Made by a program: the position numbers and the translations under genes. This document shows positions 58,964 through 64,000 of a stretch of 64,000 nucleotides of DNA, in pieces. Source of the DNA: an uncultured Clostridia bacterium (lineage in GTDB: Bacteria > Bacillota > Clostridia > Oscillospirales > Acutalibacteraceae); NCBI GenBank assembly GCA_937907605.1, contig CALCYI010000002.1:1-64000 (forward strand). Direction: 5' to 3'. How positions within the stretch are numbered: position 1 is the first letter of the stretch; every line of letters starts with the position of its first letter. The notes beneath the pieces are model-generated. The model was given only the letters and a program-made list of their open reading frames with translations, had not been told where the DNA came from and did no database searches.

Positions 58964-60403
58964 CTATCTTTTAATCCATACCCTTGGGTTAAAGAGCATT
59001 AACACGGGGAAAACCTCAAGCCTGCCCGCGAGCATATCAAAGATGAAAACGTACTTTGAAAGCGGGGTGAAGAAGCTGAAAGATTCGCTCGGTCCCGCCA
59101 TATTCATACCCGGACCGATATTATTAATAGTCGCGAGCACGGCGGAGAAATTAGTCGCGTAGTCGTTGCCCTCGATTGAAACGAGCAGGAGCGAAACGAT
59201 GAAAATAATAACGAACGCGAAGAAGTACATACTCGTTGAGCGCACAAGGTTATCGCTGAGTGTATTTCCGTCCATTTTTATTTTCTTAACGCTCTTTGGG
59301 TGAACGTAGGAATGAAACTCCTTAACGAGCGTTTTACTCATAATAACGAAGCGCGAAATCTTCGTACCGCCGCCCGTGCTTCCCGAGCATGCGCCCACCG
59401 TCATAAGAAGCAGGAATATAGTCTTTGAAAGCGACGGGAACGCGTCGTAATCGTAGGTCGTAAAGCCAGTTGAGGTCATGAGCGACGAAACCTGGAACGC
59501 CGCCGTTCTGATTGCGTCGGACACGTTTGAAAAGAGGTGAAGCGTATTAAGCGTAACAACCGCCGTTGCGGCGAGGATTGCGCCGATATAGTACCTAACC
59601 TCCTCTATCGCAAGTGCCTTTTTAACCTGGCGGAGAAGGAGGAAATAGTAAAGGTTGAAGTTAATTCCAAAGAATATCATAAAGATTGCAACAACCCACT
59701 GAACGTAAGGAGAATATGAGGCGAGGGAGTCCGCCTTTATACCGAAGCCGCCCGTGCCCGCCGTTGCAATTGATGTGCAAAGCGCGTCGAAAAGCGGCAT
59801 TTTACCGACAGCAAGGAAGATGAACTCAAGCACGGTAATAACGAGGTAGATTACATACAGCCAACGTGCAGTTTCCTTCATCTTAGGAACGAGCTTTCCT
59901 ACCGAGGGACCCGGGCTCTCCGCCTTCATAAGATTAATGTTTGAGCCTCCCGCGAGCGGAACAACCGCCATAATGAACACGAGCACGCCCATACCGCCTA
60001 TCCAGTGCGTAAGCGAACGCCAGAGCAGCGCGGTATGCGAAAGCGCCTCAACGTCGTCGAGTATCGACGAGCCCGTAGTGGTAAAGCCCGATACGGTCTC
60101 AAAAAGCGCGTCGGTAAAGCTCGGTATTTCCTTAGTTATAAGGAAGGGTAAGCACCCGAAAAGCGAAAGCACTATCCACGAAAGCGCAGTCGCAACGCAG
60201 CCCTCCTTAAGATAGAAAACCGTTTTCTTAGGCTTAGGTATGGCAAGCGCGCCGCCGACTGCAAGACAAATCCCCGCTACGATGATATAGGCATAGCCCT
60301 GCTCCTCGTGATAGATAATCGAGATTATCCACGGCGCGAGCAGCAGCGCAGACTCAAGCACTAAGACGTAGCCTAATATTCTTCTGATAATTGATAAATT
60401 CAT
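58964..60403 (-). CDS. trkH: Trk/Ktr potassium uptake channel subunit (TrkH family)
   Basis: A 479-residue membrane protein with four M1-P-M2 units. Selectivity-filter regions are 'TVSGFTTTGSSIL' (about 103-115), 'SIATAGTGGFGIK' (about 211-223), 'SLMTSTGFTTYDYDAFP' and 'TINNIGPGMNMAGP'; 'GACSGSTGGGTKISR' is the intracellular gate loop. It takes up K+ with the RCK-type regulatory subunit encoded 10 bases upstream. Confidence 0.94.
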   Translation of the reverse strand: MNLSIIRRILGYVLVLESALLLAPWIISIIYHEEQGYAYIIVAGICLAVGGALAIPKPKKTVFYLKEGCVATALSWIVLSLFGCLPFLITKEIPSFTDALFETVSGFTTTGSSILDDVEALSHTALLWRSLTHWIGGMGVLVFIMAVVPLAGGSNINLMKAESPGPSVGKLVPKMKETARWLYVIYLVITVLEFIFLAVGKMPLFDALCTSIATAGTGGFGIKADSLASYSPYVQWVVAIFMIFFGINFNLYYFLLLRQVKKALAIEEVRYYIGAILAATAVVTLNTLHLFSNVSDAIRTAAFQVSSLMTSTGFTTYDYDAFPSLSKTIFLLLMTVGACSGSTGGGTKISRFVIMSKTLVKEFHSYVHPKSVKKIKMDGNTLSDNLVRSTSMYFFAFVIIFIVSLLLVSIEGNDYATNFSAVLATINNIGPGMNMAGPSESFSFFTPLSKYVFIFDMLAGRLEVFPVLMLFNPRVWIKR

Positions 60404-60413
60404 AGCTTATTAC

Positions 60414-61802
60414 TTAGTCTAAAATATCATTAATATCCACAAAGCCTATGTGAGTCGTAACAATCATTACGGTATCACCGGGCTTTATTTCGTCGGTACC
60501 TGAGGGAATTATAATCTTCCCGTGGCGGTTAATGAACGAAATCAGAACGTCGTCCCTTATATTAAGGTCCTTGAGCGGAATGTTCGTAAGCTTTTTGAAG
60601 TCCTCATCAACCTTAAATTCAATAGCCTCAACCCTCTGCTCGAACATATACGAAAGGGTTTCGATATTGCTTGAACGGGAGGCTGATTTAGCCCTTACGT
60701 AGCCTATAATCGCCTCAGCGGTGATATAGCGCGGATAGAGCACGGAGCCGAGGTCGAGCTTATTAATAACGTCGTCGAACGCAAGGCGCTTAATCTTGGT
60801 AATTACCTTTGCGTCAACCTTGGAATGCTGCTTTGCGTAAAGGGTTAATAGCACGTTCTCCTCGTCCATACCCGTGAGGGATACAAAGGATTCAACGTCC
60901 TCGATTCCCTCCTCCTTAAGCAGACTCTCGTCCGTTGCGTCGCCGTTAATAATAACAGCTTTGGGAAGAAGCTCGCCGAGCCTTTCGCACCTTGCCTCGT
61001 TCTTTTCAATAATCTTTACGTCAACGCCGATATGAAGAAGCTGCTTTGCAAGGTAGTAAGCCGACGTACCGCCGCCCGCGATTAAGCAGTTTTTAACCTG
61101 ATGGGTTTTAGCACCAACGGTCTTAAAGAAATTCTTAGCCGTTTTCCTCGGCGCTACGAAGGACACCATATCCTCAGCCTTAAGGACGAAATCGCCCCTC
61201 GGGATATGCACCTTGCCCTTACGCTCAACCGCGCAGATAAGCACGTTATCAGTCTTTGCGCCGATTTCACGCACGCTGATACCGTCGAGCATAGTGCCGC
61301 AGCGTACCTTAAACTTAATATGCTCCGCCTGTCCGTGAGCAAAGGTATCGACCTCAAGCGCGGTTGGCAGGGATAAAATCCTTACCATTTCGCGCGAAGC
61401 CTCAAGCTCAGGGTTAATAATCATCGCAAGCCCGAGCTTCTCCTGAAGATAGCCGATTTCAATAGAGTAGTCGGGGTCCCTTACCCTCGCGATTGCGGCA
61501 CATTCAGCAACGCGCCTTGCAACCGTACAGCAAAGGAGGTTGAGCTCGTCGGACTCAGTAACGGCGATAATGAGGTTAGTATCCTTAATACCCGCCTCAA
61601 TCTGTACGCCGAAGGACGCGCCGTTCCCGACTACGCCCATAATGTCGTAAAGCTCCGTAAGCTCCGCAACCTTGGCGGCGTCCTTGTCAATAATCGTAAT
61701 ATCGTGTCCCTCCGCGGAAAGCTGCTCAACGAGGGTTGAGCCTACTCTGCCGCAGCCTACGATAATAATATTCAAGCCTTTCGCTTTCTTCTGACCAAAC
61801 AT
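60414..61802 (-). CDS. trkA: Trk system potassium transport regulator TrkA
   Basis: A 462-residue cytosolic regulator with two RCK modules. Each has a Rossmann NAD/ATP site, 'IIIVGCGRVGSTLVEQL' (about 11-27) and 'CLIAGGGTSAYYLAKQLL' (about 238-255), followed by a TrkA-C domain (about 150-225 and 375-462). It gates TrkH in response to nucleotides. It is the first gene of the trkA-trkH pair. Confidence 0.95.
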   Translation of the reverse strand: MFGQKKAKGLNIIIVGCGRVGSTLVEQLSAEGHDITIIDKDAAKVAELTELYDIMGVVGNGASFGVQIEAGIKDTNLIIAVTESDELNLLCCTVARRVAECAAIARVRDPDYSIEIGYLQEKLGLAMIINPELEASREMVRILSLPTALEVDTFAHGQAEHIKFKVRCGTMLDGISVREIGAKTDNVLICAVERKGKVHIPRGDFVLKAEDMVSFVAPRKTAKNFFKTVGAKTHQVKNCLIAGGGTSAYYLAKQLLHIGVDVKIIEKNEARCERLGELLPKAVIINGDATDESLLKEEGIEDVESFVSLTGMDEENVLLTLYAKQHSKVDAKVITKIKRLAFDDVINKLDLGSVLYPRYITAEAIIGYVRAKSASRSSNIETLSYMFEQRVEAIEFKVDEDFKKLTNIPLKDLNIRDDVLISFINRHGKIIIPSGTDEIKPGDTVMIVTTHIGFVDINDILD

Positions 61803-61869
61803 ATTTAATCCTCTTATTAATTAAAAGTATAATTAATATAGCACTTGTAAATACAAAATTCAAGACTAT

Positions 61870-63243
61870 TTATTCATAAAAGCCTATATCGCGTATTACG
61901 GGATTACTCCTTGACTGGCGTATAATTATCAGCGCGCCGACTGCGCTGCCCTTGAGCTCAATGATTTTCCTCATACCGATTACGGTACCCGAATACGCCC
62001 TTTTATACTTACCGTTTGGCTTGAGCAGGTAGAGGTCAAATTTTTCGACTCTCTGTCCTTTGGTGATGTCCTCGCGCAGTACGCAGTATTTAAGCTTTTT
62101 CGGAGAGTTGAACTTAAACTCAATAAAGCCGTCGGTGTCCTTAAGCTCTCCGAAGGTCTGGGAAATAACGGGATTTTCGTATATCGCGTTTATCTTCTCG
62201 CCGAGCTTTTTTAGCCTACGCCTGTCCTTAAAGGGAATAACGCCCTTTCTGCTCGGCGGTACGTTAAGGAGTAAAAACGAGTTATTGCCCACGCTGTTCA
62301 GATATATATCAAAGAGCTTCCCTGCGCTCTTAACCTTGCCGCCGCCCGGGTGGAACCAGCCCTTGCGTATTGAAACGTCAACCTCCGCGGGATACCATTT
62401 AAGATACTGATTTCCCTTAAGCACCTCGCGCGAGCCCAAATCCTCGTCGGAGGATTTAATCTGCTGGAGCGCAGCCGCGCCCTCGGCGGTCTGCTGGGAG
62501 TGCTTTTGAACGGTCTCCGCGACGGTGAGGTATTCGGGTACTACGCAGTATTCGCTCTTCCTCGCCTTGCCCGCTTCGTTACCTACCCAGCGCACGTCGG
62601 GGCCGCAGATAGCGATAGCCGCCTCGGGCTGAAGCGTCCTTACGAGCTTATAGTACCTGTCCCAGTCGTAAGTGAAATCCTTTGCCACCGCGCCCTTTGC
62701 GCCGTCAAACCAGACCTCGAAAATCTCGCCGTAGTCCGTGAGAAGCTCGGTAAGCTGACGGCAGAAGAAATCGTTATACATGGGCTCTCCGTAGCTCTTT
62801 TCGTGCATATCCCACGGGGAGAGGTAAACTCCGAATTTAAGTCCCTCACCGTCGCAGGCGTTCTTTACCGCGCGGACTATATCAAGGGAGATTTCCGCGT
62901 TCATAGAATTAAAGCGCGTAGTGCCCGTGTCCCACAGGCAGAAGCCGTCGTGGTGCTTACAGGTGAGAATAACGCCGCTCGCGCCCGAGGCTTTAATCGC
63001 CCTCGCCCATTGGTCAGGTCTGATTTTAAGTATGTCAAAATCGGAGAGCTGCTCCGTGGCGTTGCCCCATTCCCTGCCCGTTGCGGTATTCATACCGAAG
63101 TGGATAAAGCAGTAAAAGGGCTCGTCCGCCTTTTCAGCCTGCGCCTTTGTGGGCAGAACGGATAAATACCGCTCCACCTCTTCGTCAAACAGCGGATAGC
63201 CGTTATTCTTAGTCGTCCAGTTTTCATCAAGCCTGAGTTTCAT
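61870..63243 (-). CDS. Alpha-L-fucosidase (GH29)
   Basis: A GH29 enzyme of about 457 residues. 'FIHFGMNTATGREWGN', 'LTCKHHDGFCLWDTGTTRFN' in parts, 'FGVYLSPWDMHEKSYG' and the nucleophile region 'EVWFDGAKG' are clear, as is the C-terminal 'YLNSVGNNSFLLLNVPPSRKG' carbohydrate-like domain. No signal peptide is present, so it acts in the cytosol on imported fucosylated sugars. I use ATG 63243 behind AAAGGGTA; the frame to 63309 would lie inside the upstream MATE gene. The two overlap by 17 bases. Confidence 0.93.
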   Translation of the reverse strand: MKLRLDENWTTKNNGYPLFDEEVERYLSVLPTKAQAEKADEPFYCFIHFGMNTATGREWGNATEQLSDFDILKIRPDQWARAIKASGASGVILTCKHHDGFCLWDTGTTRFNSMNAEISLDIVRAVKNACDGEGLKFGVYLSPWDMHEKSYGEPMYNDFFCRQLTELLTDYGEIFEVWFDGAKGAVAKDFTYDWDRYYKLVRTLQPEAAIAICGPDVRWVGNEAGKARKSEYCVVPEYLTVAETVQKHSQQTAEGAAALQQIKSSDEDLGSREVLKGNQYLKWYPAEVDVSIRKGWFHPGGGKVKSAGKLFDIYLNSVGNNSFLLLNVPPSRKGVIPFKDRRRLKKLGEKINAIYENPVISQTFGELKDTDGFIEFKFNSPKKLKYCVLREDITKGQRVEKFDLYLLKPNGKYKRAYSGTVIGMRKIIELKGSAVGALIIIRQSRSNPVIRDIGFYE

Positions 63244-64000
63244 ACTTTTTACCCTTTGTTTTATAATATAGCCTTGCAAGGAAGATAATTCCCCTGAAGC
63301 AAAGCTCAATCGTCATAGCAATCCATACGCCCTTAAGCCCGAGCCTCGGTGCGAGAAAAGCGGAGAGCGAAATCCTCATGCCCCACATACTCAGCAGGTT
63401 CATAAAGCTCGGAACGAGGGTATCGCCCATTCCCCTGAATACGCCCGTTGCGACTATTGAGGCGGCGAAAAGCGGCTCCGCAAAAAGCTCTATTCTCAGT
63501 ACCTCTGAGCCGAGGGAGTATATTTCGGGAACGGGAGTTAAAAGCCTCATCATAGACGGCGTGATAATATACATAAGCACGCCCGTAAGCCCCATTAAAG
63601 TCATACCGAAGAAGGTCGTAATCCAGCTTATGCGCCGCGTTAAGTCGCTACGCTTTGCGCCAATGGTCTGGCCAATCAGCGCGGTGGAGGCTGAGGCGAT
63701 ACCGTAGCCGGGCATATAGCACAGCCCCTCGGCAGTAACGGCAAGCGAATGAGCTGCCACGGATACCGAGCCGAGCGGCGAGATAATCCGCGTACTCATA
63801 ACGTAAGCGGAGGACATAATCATCTGCTCAAGACCTACAGGGAACGCAATTTTAAACGCGCGCTTCAGCTCCTCGCCTACTAAACAAAAGCCCTCCCCTT
63901 TTCTTAGATGAAGCGCAGGAGATTTTACCAAAAGCGAATACGCCATCGGAATTGCAATCGTAACTTCGGACAGCGCCGTACCGATAGCAGCGCCCGTAAC
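63227..64000 (-). CDS. MATE family efflux transporter (partial, 5' end outside the window)
   Basis: The frame is open from 64000 down to the stop at 63227, so the visible 257 residues are the C-terminal part of a MATE/NorM-like transporter of about 450 residues; an internal Met at 63946 is not a true start. It shows MATE half-repeat sequence 'FKIAFPVGLEQMIMSSAYVMSTRIISPLG' in parts, 'GYGIASASTALIGQTIGAKR' and 'GVFRGMGDTLVPSFMNLLSMWG'. Such pumps export drugs or metabolites using Na+ or H+. It overlaps the fucosidase gene. Confidence 0.9.
   Translation of the reverse strand, partial: VTGAAIGTALSEVTIAIPMAYSLLVKSPALHLRKGEGFCLVGEELKRAFKIAFPVGLEQMIMSSAYVMSTRIISPLGSVSVAAHSLAVTAEGLCYMPGYGIASASTALIGQTIGAKRSDLTRRISWITTFFGMTLMGLTGVLMYIITPSMMRLLTPVPEIYSLGSEVLRIELFAEPLFAASIVATGVFRGMGDTLVPSFMNLLSMWGMRISLSAFLAPRLGLKGVWIAMTIELCFRGIIFLARLYYKTKGKKYETQA

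Noticed and set aside
62500..63165. 221-codon frame antisense to the fucosidase
   Set aside because: Shadow frame inside GH29; no start signals.

Overview
The window reads as chromosomal DNA of a low-to-mid GC, spore-forming Gram-positive anaerobe of the class Clostridia, most like a gut Oscillospirales/Ruminococcaceae species. The support is gene content: SpoVA channel proteins, acyl-CoA dehydratase activase genes, an Rrf2-controlled Fe-S/cysteine operon, a YhgE/Pip protein, NrdR, Bce-like transporter modules, InlB-type repeats, a half-dockerin on a secreted GH43 enzyme, GH29 and GH4 enzymes, and AAGGAGG-like ribosome sites with many TTGACA-N17-TATAAT promoters. The family assignment is inference; no 16S gene is present. 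About 61 protein genes are supported. No tRNA, CRISPR array, prophage or complete insertion sequence was seen.

Layout. 0-5.5 kb: membrane and envelope proteins (LURP-one-like, lipoprotein hydrolase, AI-2E family permease, YhgE/Pip). 5.5-8.4 kb: three adjacent genes that together equal one large acyl-CoA dehydratase activase. 8.5-8.8 kb: a hairpin-rich MITE-like insert that has split the cysK terminator. 8.8-13.2 kb: cysK-metY-iscU-iscS operon facing an Rrf2 regulator across an operator region. 13.2-17.7 kb: an operon with a macrodomain-type (class M) sirtuin, a phosphoesterase, a GH4 glycosidase and a PfkB kinase. 17.8-28.4 kb: a 1,227-residue secreted repeat protein, a HerA-like ATPase, two unknown membrane proteins, a secreted GH43 arabinanase-like enzyme and a cytidylate-kinase-like protein. 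28.4-35.5 kb: LOG protein, GalT, a PHP phosphatase, NUDIX, a P-loop kinase, a 5S-rRNA-like small RNA gene, cytidine deaminase, a Fic/antitoxin pair and SOS-type DinB. 35.8-43.6 kb: a two-component/ABC resistance-type module with three BceR-like sites. 43.7-50.8 kb: NrdR, EamA transporter, sugar isomerase-like protein, aspartate aminotransferase, fumarase, and an M23 peptidase facing an XRE repressor. 50.9-55.8 kb: an unusual five-gene operon (two tandem-SCP2-like proteins, a split transketolase, a class III aminotransferase). 55.9-64 kb: CAP protein, vWA protein, a small SCP2 protein, SpoVA proteins, Trk potassium uptake, GH29 fucosidase and a truncated MATE transporter.

The points most worth following are: (1) a self-contained transcription unit at 32.4-32.5 kb with a perfect consensus promoter and a strong terminator that encodes only the helix II/III-loop C part of 5S rRNA; (2) the transketolase/aminotransferase/SCP2 operon, whose product is unknown to me; (3) imperfect 7-bp-period tandem repeats in four intergenic places with three different heptamers; (4) the split-terminator MITE-like insert; and (5) the three-promoter BceR-like regulon.
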